In this document: positions 9,418 through 24,400 of the stretch, one piece after another | Position numbering within the stretch: the first letter of the stretch is position 1 | How the letters are laid out: the number at the start of each line of letters is the position of its first letter | DNA from: Branchiostoma belcheri | Taxonomy: Eukaryota > Chordata > Leptocardii > Amphioxiformes > Branchiostomatidae | DNA: 64,000 nucleotides | NCBI RefSeq assembly: GCF_001625305.1 | Contig: NW_017804098.1 | Span: 1,621,538-1,685,537 of the forward strand | Direction of reading: 5' to 3' | Program-made: the position numbers and the translations under genes | Notes under the pieces: generated by a model | What the model saw: the letters and a program-made list of their open reading frames with translations, nothing else | Database searches by the model: none | What the model was told of the DNA's origin: nothing

Positions 9418-12400
9418 GTGAGTTTATTCCGTTATTTTACCTCTTTTTAACCCCCTGATCGTTTGAAAACTGAAGGTTTAGCTCAGTTTATATCCTTCTT
9501 AACGGAATGCGAGCTTGTGTGCAAAGCGGCACGGTTGTTTGAGGGTGTAGTAGTCGGTTGTGTGGAAACCGGTGTCCGCGTAACGCCTTGTTTCCACGTA
9601 GTAAATTTCATCGTGTGTTGGCGTCAGCTGTGTGTGTGTAGTTTTGGCTTTCCGTTTTCAAGCCGTCGATAGCGCAAAATGCTAAAACAGGGACTGGTTT
9701 TGCACACAAGTGTCTTGTATTTTACTGCACAAGCTTCGACAGTAACATTCCGTAAAGAAAGTTGTTTGCTCTTGTGCAAAGTAAACTATTTTTGCGTGTA
9801 GATGGCATACGATAGTTGTTATGTACAGCGAAGGAACAACGTATATTTTTGGTATGAAATATAGATAGATACTAAGTCTATTCCACGTTTCATGTGTGTT
9901 TTATTTGGGATGGGCATTGGGCAGTCATCTTTAAGTTAAAGTAATGATGTTCCAAAAGTAACTTCTTTAATTTTGAAGCAAGACTTGAAAATAAACTACA
10001 TGTATCATGAAGAAAATGCTTCTAGCAAAAATCAATTAAAGTATGCCTAGAGGAGTCCTTGAATATAATATAATATAATGCAAGAGAGAGGTTATGCTCT
10101 AAAACTGACTTGCCTTCAAAATCCGTATGAAGTTTTTTCTCCTTAGTACACACAGCTGCACTCGTTCAAACACTTTTTTTAGGGACAGTCCATTTTGCTA
10201 CCTGTCCCCTAAAGTTTCCAAATGGAACAATCCAATGAGACAACTTTGATGATGTGTACACGCTGTTAGACCCAGGCTTTAGAGTTACTTGGTGGCTTAC
10301 TTATAAATGTACCTTGAAATTTGACATTACACGGCTCAATGGTAATTGACTAGAACTATGTAAACAAGTCTGGGTGTTATACTGTGAAGTGTAGAGCTTT
10401 ATACAGACACAACTGACTCTAACCAAAGCAAGTCTCCGTCATGCAAACAAGTCAACAAAAAATTCTGGAGCTTCTTGAAAAGCCTGAAGTCCGAGAGAGC
10501 CGGAGTATCTCACCTTAAGAACGAAGGTAGGCTCATCTCGGACGGAAAGGCCAAAGCAAATATACTAAACCAGCAATTTCAGTCAGTTTTCACTACTGAA
10601 CCCCTAGAAGGCCCTCTGCCTAACATGGGGCCAAGCCCTCACCCACTAATGCCAGAAATTAACATCGTTACAAACGGAATCACAACCCTGCTGGAAAACC
10701 TAAACCCTCACAAAGCATGTGGCCCGGACCATGTGCACGCATGTGTCCTTAAAGAACTCAGTTCTACATTGAGCCCCTTTCTCCAGGTGATCTTTCAAAA
10801 AAGTCTCGACACTGGAGCTGTACCAGAAGCCTGGAAGGAGGCTAACATCGCCCCGATATATAAGAAAGGCAATCGTCTCGACCCAGCCAACTACCGGCCT
10901 ATTTCCTTAACATGTATCTGTTCAAAAATCATGGAACACATCATAGCAAGTTCTATGATGTCCCACTTTGATACTAATAACATCTTGTACGATCTCCAAC
11001 ATGGATTTAGGCACGGCAGGTCATGTGAAACTCAGCTTCTATCTCTTATTGATGATTTGGCCCACAACAGGGAAAACGGGACCCAGACGGACCTTATCAT
11101 TATGGATTTTGCTAAAGCCTTTGATAAGGTCCCTCATCTACGGCTGATACACAAACTCCAGTTTTACGGCATTACTGGTAAGGCACTTGTCTGGATCCAG
11201 AATTTCCTGCAGGGCCGCTCACAAACTGTAGTGCTAGACGGGGAGCGTTCGGACCCAGTGCCTGTAACATCGGGCGTACCTCAGGGTACAGTCCTGGGTC
11301 CGATTCTCTTTCTAGCATACATCAATGACCTTCCTAAATACGCTGCACATGCTAAAGTCAGGCTCTTCGCCGACGATTGCATCTTGCAAATGAGTATCAA
11401 GGAAGAAGACGACTGTAAAAGACTGCAGCATGACATCGATAGTATTTGTAGTTGGGAGAAGGAGTGGTTGATGGCCTTCAACCCATCTAAATGTGAAGTG
11501 ATGACCGTCCCCTCTTCTAGGAACCCAATAACGTTCCCTTATTCCCTCCATGACCACGTTTTAACCAAGGTAAGTACCACCAAATATCTCGGTGTTTCCA
11601 TCTCCTCAAACTTGACCTGGGGCAGACATGTCGATCTAGTTACAGCGAAAGCAAACAGAACCTTAGGAATGCTGAGACGCTGCCTACGAATCTCAAGCAA
11701 TGCGGCAAAGGAGAGAGCTTACATGGCTCTTGTAAGACCCTCCTTAGAGTACGGCTGTAGTGTCTGGGATCCCCACACCAAGGACCAGGTGAGTAGGGTG
11801 GAGATGGTCCAGCGTAGAGCTGCCCGTTTTGTCTGCAGTGACTACAGACGTACAAGTTCTGTTTCATCTATGTTGCAAAACCTGGGCTGGCAGTCTCTGG
11901 AAGTACGCCGGAAGATCGCCCGCCAGGTCATGCTTTATAAGATCATACATAACGCTGTCTCCGTCCCACACTCAACCAGGATTGTCCCGGTGGCTCGATG
12001 CTCCCGTCGCATCAATCACACTCAAACATTGCAGGCCATCGCGAGCAGAACCAACTTCTACAGGCTCTCGTTCTTCCCCCGCACCATCAGGGAATGGAAT
12101 GAACTTGAGCCTGGTGCGGCGGAGGCGGGGTCTCTTGCCCAGTTCAAATCTGAACTGGCGAGGACCCTGCTGCATTGAGCCACCCCATCATGTCTTGTAT
12201 ATATGTAAATATTACTAACGCACTAATGCACTTGTCCCGTCTTTAGCACACACAAAATCAGTTGTCTTATGTTCCCTTCTCATTTATCCTTGTTTTACCT
12301 TGTTTTATGTACTGGATCACAATTGTAACTAATCAATGCGTAACGGCTGCCAATAATCCTACATGGTAGGGCTAGGCAGTAACGGAGATGATGATGATGA

Positions 12401-15400
12401 GATGATGAGATAGTGTATGTGTGTGTGTTTTTTTTACTCATTTACATGTAATTAACAGACAAATGTTTGAGATTACAATTTGGCTAGAACTTAGAAGTAA
12501 AAGAATTAACAGAAAACAAACAAAAAGTATTTTCGAGGCCTGTTCAGTGATACTCTTCATGATGCGTTTGTTGCACTTTCAAAGCAGAAACGTTTTTGAA
12601 ATTGCAGAAAAAAGTAAAGAAACAAGAACCAAGTTAGCAAGCTAGAAAAAAGTAGAGGAAGACAGGTTCAGTTATGATATGAATGAATGATTAGTTGAAG
12701 TATTTTGAGGCCTGTTAAGTAATACACTACATGCCTACTACTGTAACTTACTTCATTTTCACAGTAGCAAAAGTTCACGGTCTGAGAAAAATTGACATGT
12801 TCACAGAACTATATATTCACGGTGGCGACAGGTGCAGAAAAAAGAAAGTCCAGGAATTATTTGTTAACTGTAATGATAAGTTAACGCTACAGAAGTGACA
12901 GTGAAAACAGTGAACATGCTGTAACAGTATTGTGAAAAAATCAGGAATTATTATAATAGTATTAAGTTTCCTATCAAACCTCCTCAATGCCTCTGAAACA
13001 TCCACTTCAGCCCATGGCTTACAGAATGCTTTGTTGACGAGTCTCGTAATCAGCACTTAATACTCACTCTCCTGGACAAGTACAATAACTGAGCACTTCA
13101 CTGAGTACTTTTGTTCCAGCTGCTGACTTTTTGAAAGGATTAACCCCACATATACAGATCCCAGATCTATGTACCTGTTGGGCTTGAAATACATTTTTTT
13201 ACAATCATGAATCTATAGAACATCTTTGCAAATTGCAGGTGAAGTTATTTACACATACTGTGTAAAAAGGCTAGAAAATTTTAGGCTTTGTGTTATGGAT
13301 GCTCTTTAGCTAACCCTTAGCTTACATAATAATATTATTAATATAAGCCTGTGGCTATGCAAGAAGATAGTAAAGACTTCATTTTTGAACATTGTAATTT
13401 GTTGAGACTGAGAGCCCTGAATAGCAGACTGCAGCAACTTTTTCTTTAATGCAGGTAAAATTTCTGACAACTCGCTACAGTACAAAGATTTAGTTACAGT
13501 TTGAAGTTCTGATTTCAAATAGATAATTTCTAATCAGCAATCATTGTTTAGATATGAGATTTACATGTCAGAAATAGTTTTCAAAATCATGATGAGACTT
13601 ACCTTGCTGCATACCAGAGTCAACCAAGTGATCTTAATAACTCAAGATTCCTTATCTCTGAATTGTCTTTAAGGGCCTCCAGCTGGTTTGTTTGTTCCTT
13701 ACCAGTAAGATCCGGTTCTTTTGTTTACTCAGTAGGACAGGTACGTACTGAGGTATGTCAATGAGTTACACATAATTCAAGGCACTAGCTGTATATGATA
13801 ACTTATTCAGGGCTCAAAATACATTTTTAGGAATAGGTGCACTGGTGCACCCAACTTAAAAATTTAGGTGCACAAAAGATTTTTTGGGTGCACCATATAT
13901 AAAACAAAACCTATTTACTACAGATCTTACTTCTCCTCTTCTAAGCTTGAATCTGAAATGGGAGCTAACTTCAAATGCTTACACAAGTAGTACAACAAAG
14001 ATTTTATAAGTTTTCTGATACTTAGATGCCAAGAATATCCTTACATATACTATTATACATTTAATATGTACAAAAATATCTACTAAAATATGTGCACCCA
14101 CAGAAAAATATTGGGTGCACAGCTCCAAATTTGGGTACACTAAGGTGCACATGCACCCAGTATACGTATTTCCAACCCTGTTGTAGGTAATGATTGCATT
14201 GTATGAATTGTATAGTATTGTATAATGTGTTGTATTGTCACAGTGTTGTGTTGACTATTGTGTTTGTCTCCTACACATACAATCAGGTTTTGAATGCTTC
14301 GACCAGTCTCGCTGTGTAACAAATCCTGTCCAGGTTTCGCCCAGCGGTCGTTGTAACAATTAGTTTAGCCTGAGGAGGTATCCGATGTGCACGTATTGAT
14401 TAACAACAGATAGCCATCTCCAATACTGTTCTCAGGCCTGGGGGGAAAAGGTTGTGTTTCCTGTTTCCCTAATAATATCCATAACCTGTTAGGGAGGCCT
14501 TGTTGAAATATTTGGTGGTAGTTTGGCCACCATAGAGTTCATTTACCCTTAGGCCTAGGAAAATAAATGTTGTGTTTCCTGTTTCCCGACCGACCCTAAA
14601 AAAAAACGCCGACCCTAGCCTTATTTTTGTTAGGCTTTTAGCTAGGGGCGTCTTTTGGACGCCCTGTACTGAAAATAAGAAGAAATTGGAGGCCCTAGGA
14701 CGCCCCAAAGACGCCCTATTTTTTCCACCGTTGTTTTTTAAAATTAGGGATTTTATTCCAATATTTCCCCGATAAATGTGCTCGTCATTCCGATTTTCTT
14801 CGGCCTAGCAGCATGGTTCGAGCCGCTAAAATGAAATTTGTCCGTGGGAGAATGCCCCCGGACCCTCCTAGAAAGCAAAATAAAAAAAATAAGAAATAAA
14901 AATAAAATAAAATTATCCCTACCTACCGACCCTACTAGTAATTTTTTCAGGAGTGAAACAGGAAACACAACAATTTTTTTCCTTGGCCTTACTGAAACTC
15001 ACTCCAGCCAATTACAGTACTGACCCTATTTTTGCTGAATTCTCTATAGATCTACTACTATCCATAGCTGAAATATCTGGTGAAAGCTCTACGTTCATTG
15101 ACTTCATTTGCCCAAGCAGTTAGGAAATGTTACCGGTTACTGTGGGCTCATCCATGGCCAATTATCAACCCTATTTTTGCCAAAATCTACCATCCATAAC
15201 CCCTTGGGAAGCCCTGAAATTTCTGGTGAAAGCTTTGCGTGAGCCTGACTGGAAATCCTATAAAAGTAATGAGATCAATCAGAGTAAGGCAGTGTTGTAG
15301 TAAGCGGGATGACTTTCATCCCACACCGGCTCATGTGGGATTTGGCTGATGTTGTGCAGTTGCCATGGACAGACTGTAGTATCTAGCCTCTACCAGGCTT

Positions 15401-18400
15401 CAGGAGGCGGCTGGAAAGAGTAGAAATTGTGCAGTTGCCATGGACAGACTCAAGTACACGTATCTAGCCTCTACCAGGCTTCGGAAGGCGGCTGGAAAGA
15501 GTAAAAATTTACCAAATGGAGAGATAACATGCCGGGGCAAACTGTACTCTCTAGCGGACCAACTCCATGGCATGTTATCTAGTCTCTATTTAGGCAATTT
15601 CTTCCCTTTCCACTGTTTCCAGCCACCTTGCGAAGCCAGGCTATACACTTTATGTACATTTGTAGTACCAGTATCCACCAGACTAACAACACAGGTTTAA
15701 AAACCGAAAACGGTAAAATTTAGGCAAATAGGAGAATAATTGGCCAGGGGAGTTTAGCCACTGTAGTCTAGTTCGTCAAAAAATTAACCCTCCGATGCTT
15801 TGACTCTCCTTGCCAATTATTTCCCTTTTTTGACGGAAAAAATTCTATGAGCCGTACCCCTGTAGGAAAGCCTGGTAGAGGCTAGGCAGACATAACTAGC
15901 CTCCATAGCATGCCAAAAACTGGGGGTTTGGGGGGTCTTCATGGTCTTTGGGATCTTTTATGTGCTATTTTCTGATTGCATATACTATACCTCTGTAAAA
16001 ATAGACTAGTTATGGACTAGTCCGGACTAGTCCCTTGACTAGTCCCCGGACTAGTCCCCTTCCGATGCCCAGGACTAGTCCCGACCTCGGACCTTTGGTG
16101 GTCCGGCAGGGCCAGGACCTCCCAGGACTAGTCCGGACTACTTGGACTAGTCCATTTTGGTGGGCAGGACTAGTCCTGGGACTAGTCCTGATCGGGGTCC
16201 AGGACCGGTCCTGGCGGGTTGGGCGGGACCGGTCCTCCGTGGGCAGGGCGGGACTGGTCCTAGTGGGCAGGGCAGGACTAGTCCTCGCAGGCTGGGCGAG
16301 GTCGCGGGACTAGTCCTCGCAGGCTGTGCGAGGTCACCGGACTAGTCCTCGATTACAGAGCTGGGCTAGTCCTCGCTGGCAGACCACGGCGGGACCGGTC
16401 CTGGCGAGGTGCGTGGGTGATTTTCATGTTTGGATTTTCATGTTCGGGACTCGGGAGGGTAGATGTCACACCGTGCGTACAGTTATTCATTTGAGGGTTT
16501 CCCCCGACCCGCCGATCACGACGACCCAGGAATATATAGCGAACACCGGCAAGGAGGGCTTGGAGCGACATCGATTCGTCCATATATAAACACGCATCTA
16601 TATAATAAATGAAAATGTTGACTTGTGGAAAAAATGAAGTTACACTTCAATGAACATATTCCTCTTGCGGTAAAACAAGAAGTGACGCATGATATAAATA
16701 AAGGAAATGAAGGTCACTGACGTCCCGGGCGCCCGGCCATGCCGGCGGGATAGTTCGCCAGTCAGCCGGTGCCGGTCTCAGTGGAACCCCGAAAAGAAAT
16801 TCACCCCGGCCCGTAAGTATATGTACGTAAGAGGGTTTATGTGTGAAAGATCTGAAATGGTCCGCGAGCCGTGAACGTTCTTGATCGTCGTATGAAACGT
16901 AAGTCGTAATGATCATGATCAGTTCTAATGCAGTTCCGGCTCGAATTAAAGAAATCTCCAACAAAGATTATGTCCATGCCGTTACAAATATTCAGTTGAC
17001 AGATACTAGTATTTGTTATCCATGTTTCATTCGTATCAGAAATCTCTAAATCTTGATAAATGCCGCAGGAAATTACAGTACTTTGTAGCGAGACGGTTTC
17101 TGTATGAGTGAAAATGCTGGGTAGATTGTTCTCCCACGGTACGGCACGATACGTCACAATATTGGGGCGGAGTTTAAGATTTAGTCTTTTGAAGTCTCCT
17201 GCCGCCCGGTCAGTGGGTGGGGCTCCCGGCCTGCGCCGTGGTTTCGAGATTGTGGCGTCCATATAAGGGTATTGGGGTCAAAGTTGAGCCATATTTGCAA
17301 GCAGACGACAACCAAAACACTTTTACCCCGGGAAGACCCGGCGACTACGAAGTCATCGCACCCACACATATCCTTCCACACAGCATACTAATAAAGGCAT
17401 CAATAAAGTAATATTTACACTCAGTTACTTGTATTCTTGACGAAACGAAACATGTTATTATATGCGTATTGGAATATGCACATCCCTCGTCGTCAATACC
17501 ATAATATCGCTCAATAGATGAAATAAACAAATTCAACTACTTATTGACTTCTGGTAATCCCTGCATTGGAAATAATAAGAAATAAGAAACTGTCATCACT
17601 AGATTCTAACGAACTTGTATAATCTACTTGCAATTGATTGTCTACTTAGAACATCATATTAGTTTCAACTTTGCTAGATTCGATTTACAAGTCACATGAG
17701 TTAGACGCTGTAAAATGCTAGTGTTCGGCAATAAAGTCATGACTGTTTTGTACATACAACAGCGATCAATGCCGACTTCCATCTTCAGGAGTTGGGGCCT
17801 TGTTGCCCTAGAAAAAAAATACAGATCTTTTACCCACAAGCATTCTGATACACTTATTGACGGAGTTACTAGAGTACATTAATCTGCATCTTGATGCTTT
17901 CATTAATTAATACAATGCATGACAGAAAAAAATACCTGCATCTGAAAAGCACAGCTTTTTTAATTTTGAATCATGACAAAGTAGTCTGTGTAACGCAAAT
18001 TTCAAACTCTGCGGTCGGAAGGGGGCCGCGGATTTCAGTGGCCTCTCCCATGCCGCCGACAAACATCCTATTTGCGGATGTATTTCCAAAATAATCATGT
18101 GCAACTCAAACTTTTATGGTTCGACTCCTTGGTTCTAGTAACACTAACAGACCCCGCCGGTGGGGAAATGGATACTGTTTGGCAAGTTTATACTGCCTAA
18201 CGATTTCCTTACCCCCCACCGAAAGGTCGCCCCGAGGTAACTCTATCTGGACCCCAGGCAACTCTTTTACTACTCTCCAAGTAGAGGTTTGGTTTTGGGC
18301 TTATTTTTGGCGTGTTTTTATTTTCTATTTTTTATATTATCGGGGTATCTTTTTTACGCCTAAGTACACGCGTACGCCCCAAGTATTTGCCACCCAAATG

Positions 18401-21400
18401 GATACTGTCTGATTCCTACTGCTTTTGCGGTCACCGAAACATCTGCTTGGAGATTAGGCCCCATCAACCTCTGCTTGGAGAATAAGCTGGTACACACACA
18501 TGACACACGCAGCCTTACTTTTTCAAAACAAATCTTTTCCACTAAAGATACAGAAACAACAAATCCACATAACAATGTATCGGGTCATTGGGAACATATT
18601 ACTCTCGTGATATTTAAAGATAGGCAATTTAGTTCTTCAAAATGGATTATGAATCCAGATGTTCTATCGTTACAGACAGTTAGTCATCGGTACAGTTACT
18701 GAGGAAACATACATGTTTATCATGTTAAACCTTACCTTCATCAGGTTGCTGTGGCTGGCGCCTCTTTCTGATCGATGGCCTAATATTCTCCTTTTTCCTC
18801 GTCCATTCCCAGTTTCTGCTGGTAAATCCCACAAACTCCGTCGTTTTCCTCTCAGAAACATTCTGCAGTTATATGCCGCCGACTGCCGCCTTCGAATTTT
18901 AGCGGTTACAAACAGCAGTAGCCAATCAGCGATCGTGTAATGGAACCAGAAACAGCCGGTTCACAGATAAGATCAAGATGTTCAGACCCAGGGGTTCAGA
19001 CCCTGGTTCAGACCAAGGAGATAGAGATATGCCCATGAGGGCCTGCATGGGGGGAAGTGATCACGAATTTTTGCCGCCGATTACGAATTGCGTTATCAAG
19101 TCTCAGAGCTGATTACGACTTTACGCTTTGTGGCTAATGTGTTATTACGAATTACGTTGATTTTTGCTGCCAACGGATTACGAAGACTAAAAAGGCCTGA
19201 TTACGCCTTACGAAAAAGGGCATGCAGTCCCCCATTCATCGTGGGAGATTGGGACCGGAAGTTTTTCACGCCTACATGTTTCCCGACCATAAACCTTGTC
19301 CACGGCTATTGTTGAATAAGTGGGGCAAATCTCCCCGTTCGGTTGAGAACAGATTTCGAAGCGGGGTCAGGAAAAACGAAAGAATGTCCAGGCCTAGCCT
19401 CTTGATATATACGGATCGGCAAAAAGGAGGCCAGGCGGGAAGGTTTCTTTCCCTCCAATCAACAAACCTACAAGGCGGCCAAACTCCCCAGGCAAATTTT
19501 CTCCGATATAGTCCATATAGCCAAGGAGCTTTCATGAAAGCTCCTTGATATAGCCAGTCAAGTCTGTTAGAGAAAATAGCCCATGGCCCTCCCGTCTCGC
19601 GCAGTGTTGGGGTGAGCGGCAAGCCGCGCCAAACGACAGTCGGTATGGCTTAGCTCAGAACTCTAGGTCCTGCATCAGTGATCCCTACGGGGCGTCCAAC
19701 AGAGTGTTTCCCCAGCGCTGTGAGTGTCCTTCCATGACAAGAGGTCACCAACTCTGTCGTGCCGTGCCTTAAATAATCTCCCAGCAGATCCTTTGTCTTG
19801 TTCATTTATGGACAAAAAAGTCACCCCCATTTCCTTTTTTTCCATTTCTCCATTTCTAAGTATAATGATAGTAAAGGCAAGTGCTGCGCTCTACCTCCAC
19901 GATTTCTCTGAGCCGGTCAGCCCGCCCCAGGCCAGTGCGCAGTCTGGCGCCAGCTGCTTGGATGATTTCTGTACTCTGTACTCATCAGTCGCATTACTCT
20001 CCAAGCAGAGGTTGGGCCTCAGCTTGTTGTTGACGTCTTTTTAGACGTTTTTCTCGTATTTTCTCTTTTGTCACAGTTTTGTTCTCGCGCATGAGACCCT
20101 GTCAAAAATAACGGGCCCGACAAAAAAGCCTAAAAACACTTCACGTCAACAAGCTGAAGCCCAGGTTCCCCTGCTTGGAAAGGAATGCCACACACCTTCA
20201 ACTTTCAAATATTGATCGTCAAACCGTTCCAGAAAGTATCTATCCGGATTGACAAACGCGTACAAACTGCTCTTCGTGGATCCAAAGAGACGGTCCGCCT
20301 TTCTCATATGGAAGGGTTGAAGAACAGACATCTTGACTATAACTTATATAAGTTTTCACGGGGCCCGAGGCTTAGTAAGTTAGTTTTGGCTTATTTTTGG
20401 CGTCTCAAGCTTTTTATCGGGGTTTCTTTTATGTACTGGAACTTTTTACGCCAACCCAACGGACCGTTGGCATAAAAAAGCTTTCAGTGCAAAAATCGAA
20501 ACACGCCAAAAATACACCCCAAACTATACTCTCCAACTCCAAGCAGAGGTTTTGGGTTATTTTAGGCGTGCACATGTTTTTAGGAATTTTATCGGGGCTT
20601 GTTTGTTGCACTGGAATATTTTTCACCCAATTCCAGTGCAAAAAAAGCGATAAAAATCCTAAAAACACGCCAACAATAACCCAAACCTCTAGAGAGAGTA
20701 CCCAAACCAAACCTCTGCTGGCTTGGACTGGAGAGTAATTTTTCCGCGGGCTCTGACCAGGCCTGGGTCTGACCTAGTTTTACCGGGGCCCGTGGAGTGA
20801 GCGGCAATTAATCATTAGCTTTGACACGCCCACGTCGAGTGCGTTTGGTATCAGAGCAGGGATCAGAGCACAGACTCTACAGAGAAGACTGGCCCAGACT
20901 GCTGGAGAGTACTTCGTGTATATATTCATATTTGATAGGCAGTGTATCCACAGCTTCACATAAGGTCCTTGTCTCGTGTGTGACACATCGTGTCTCACTA
21001 CTGAAGTACGTCAAAAGACACCGTTTGCGTTCACCCCAGTACATTCACCCTAGCATTGAGATTATCACTGCCTTTCCAACTTCAAACACGAATAAATCCA
21101 GAACCAAAAGCGATTTTACAAAACCGTTTGCAGTTCTGTAATACTGGTTGCATTACCTTTCTAATGATATCAAATTCAACTCTCGGGGACGTCGCGGTGC
21201 CCTAACCCTAACCTTGAACCCCCAGCTTTAAAAATCGTATAAATCCAGAACCAGAAGCTATTTTACAAAACCGTTTGCAGTTCTGTACTACTGGTTGCAT
21301 TACCTTTCTAATGATATCAAATTCAACTCTCGGGCACGTCGCGGCGCCCTAACCCTAACCTTGAACCCCCAGCTTTAAAAATCGTATAAATCCAGAACCA

Positions 21401-24400
21401 AAAGCTATTTTACAAAACCGTTTGCAGTTCTTTACTACTGGTTGCATTACCTTTCTAATGATATCAAATTCAACTCTCGGGGACGTCGCGGCGCCCTAAC
21501 CCTAACCTTGAACCCCCAGCTTTAAAAATCGTATAAATCCAGAACCAACAGCTATTTTACAAAACCGTTTGCAGTTCTGTACTACTGGTTGCATTACCTT
21601 TCTACTGATATCAAATGCAGACCGCGGGGACGTCGCGGCGCCCTAACCCTAACCGCTTGACATTACAGCTTTTGTCGTTCTTAAATTTGATGACAAAACT
21701 CGTCGTACTCAATGACAAATCGTACGAGTGAAGTTCTGTCTTGCCATATTGCCAGCGGGCCATATTGAAATCGTCATACATATTGATGATCTCCATGTCG
21801 CAATATTAAAACACCAGCTACTAGTACTTCGTAATTTACGATTACGGTCACTTTGAAATACAGTAGTCATTTTCCTAAGGGTGATTTCATTAGTTTATAA
21901 GTTCAGAAGTGTCTCAATAATCACTCATTCAAGCAAACACAAGTCACAAGCGCTGACAATGTTGAAGGAATGACAGACGTTTGAACATGTAAAACCTATT
22001 CGAGAGCTCGAGCCTATCATAGACCTTGTGTTAGGGTTTGAGCTGTACTGAAGACCTACGGTTCTAAGGCTTAGGGTATAGGGCCAGGTTGTGTTCTAGC
22101 CTTAAAATTTAGTGTATTAGAAAGAAGTTCCCGATGTATTACAGCTTTTATAATTGTCTTACCATACAATCCTTCATCAGGTGTACTCATTTTCACCTTT
22201 TGTTTGCGTATGGGCTGGTCAGCGCAAGGGATTAGGTTCTGGTTAGGGTGATTTCAGAAGTTTAAACGTGTCTCAAAAGTCATAACATCATATAAGTAAA
22301 CACAAATCACAAGCGCTGACAATTGTTTTCTTTCTGTTGAAGGGATAACAGACGTTTACAAATGTAAAAACAGCCCTAAACTAATTCTCAACATTTTAGT
22401 CTTCGAGTGCTATACTCGCATAGACCTAGGGTTAGTAATATTGCTATATTGTATAGCTAGGGCTGGAGTTATGGCCTTAAAATTAAGTGTATTAGAAAGA
22501 GTTTCCAGTTGTGTTACAGCTTTTAAATTTGTTTTTCAATACCATCCTTCATTAAAAATTTAAAAGTGTTTCAGAGTTATACACCGTCGGTGCATGACTC
22601 CGTTCAACCTCACATGTAAGTACTGTAGTTTTGGAATGTGTGGCATTTCAGGTTGCATTTCCGATTCAACTGAATTGAAAACAAGAAAAACCGAGAATGT
22701 TGCGAATCAACATGGAATCCGGCAAACATTCCAGCACATTTCTAGTATAATTACGTAAATGACAATGACCGTAAACCACTGTGCATTAGTTTTTTACAAG
22801 TCCTACTTTCTTATTTCGCCATTTTACCCCAGATTTTACCCATCCAAAGTGTACCGCAAATCCTTGTGAAATATTCGGGTACCGGTAGTCATCATAATCG
22901 AATATTACGACGTGAACGTTTTGCTGTTGCTTTTTAAGCAAGCCACGAAGTGATAGGTTGACCTATACAATTGGTGTTGAAATAGTATATTGCTACATGT
23001 ATACCAAGTTGGTTTTACCAGTAGTAACGTGAAGTAACTTCCGACACTGGCAGGGTAGGGTGGCAGGTGTCTGAAGTTCTCCGAAGTTACGTGAAGTCAC
23101 TGTAACTTCAGACGCTGGCAGGGTAGGGTGGCAGGTGTCTGAAGTTCTCCGAAGTTACGTGAAGTCACTGTAACTTCAGACACTGGCAGGGTAGGTGCAG
23201 GTGTCTGAAGTTCTCCGAAGTTACGTGACCTAATGTAACTTCAGACACTTCGCCACATCTGCCACCAACTGTCGGGAGTTAGGTTTAAATTCGGACAACT
23301 TCGGACAACTTCTACCGCCTCCCGGGCGACTGTCAAAAGTTAGGTCTAAATTCGGACAACTTCTACCGCCTCCCGGGCGACTGTCAAAAGTTAGGTCTAA
23401 CTTCGGACAATTTCTACCGCCTCCCGGGCGACTGTCAAAAGTTAGGTTTAACTTCGGACAATTTCTACCGCCTCCCGGGCGAGTGTCAAAAGTTAGGTGT
23501 AACTTCGGACAATTTCTACCGCCTCCCGGGCGACTGTCAAAAGTTAGGTGTAACTTCGGACAACTTCTACCGCCTCCCGGGCGACTGTCAAAAGTTAGGT
23601 TTAACTTCAATTTCTACCGCCTCCCGGGCGACTGTCAAAAGTTAGGTGTAACTTCGGACAATTTCTACCGCCTCCCGGGCGACTGTCAAAAGTTAGGTTT
23701 AACTTCGGACAATTTCTATCGCCTCCCGGGCGACTGTCAAAAGTTAGGTGTAACTTCGGACAACTTCTATCGCCTCCCGGGCGACTGTCAAAAGTTAGGT
23801 CTAAATTCGGACAACTTCTACCGCCTCCCGGGCGACTGTCAAAAGTTAGGTGTAACTTCGGACAACTTCTATCGCCTCCCGAGCGACTGTCAAAAGTTAA
23901 GTCTAACTTCGGACAATTTCTACCGCCTCCCGTGCGACTGTCGGAAGTTAGGTCTAACTTCGGACAATTTCTACCGCCTCCCGGGCGACTGTCAAAAGTT
24001 AGGTTTAACTTCAATTTCTACCGCCTCCTGGGCGACTGTCGGAAGTTAGGGTTAACTTCTGCCATTTCTGACTTACTTGCAACAGTGGGGGTGAAATGTT
24101 CAGAGAATTATTAGCGCCTTATACGTACAGTTGAACGTGAAGTCCCACGCATTTAAATTTGCGTTGACTTCGAGGGCTCATGGACGTTGAAGAAAATACA
24201 AAATGTCCAAGCTAACACAAACCACAGGCTCTGTCACTCCTTCTTAATACGTACGTTCGAGTAACGTTAGACGTTTGTGAATGTACTGGAAATGTTACGT
24301 TTGTTCTCAACATTTCCCCCAAAACTAACCACAGGGAGGATAACGGAGTCATTGCGCCTGGAAAAAATTCTTAAATGCTTCTACAAAAGGTATATGTCAA

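Noticed and set aside
16837-17262. 141-codon minus-strand frame inside the large element
   Set aside because: No recognisable domain, no good context, and it lies in repeat-rich DNA; possible but not supportable as a gene.
17257-17266. CArG box CCATATAAGG
   Set aside because: Exact match to a short consensus, but within a transposon and with no gene nearby; likely chance.
21087-21654. Telomere or chromosome end
   Set aside because: Only about two TTAGGG units per 147-bp monomer, inside a gene intron; not a telomere tract.
23230-24049. Long overlapping open frames on both strands (up to 188 codons)
   Set aside because: They are produced by a 51-bp (17-codon) minisatellite; no start, splice or domain evidence supports a protein.
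23265-24060. CRISPR-like regular array
   Set aside because: Units are identical end to end with no unique spacers, there are no cas genes, and the DNA is animal.
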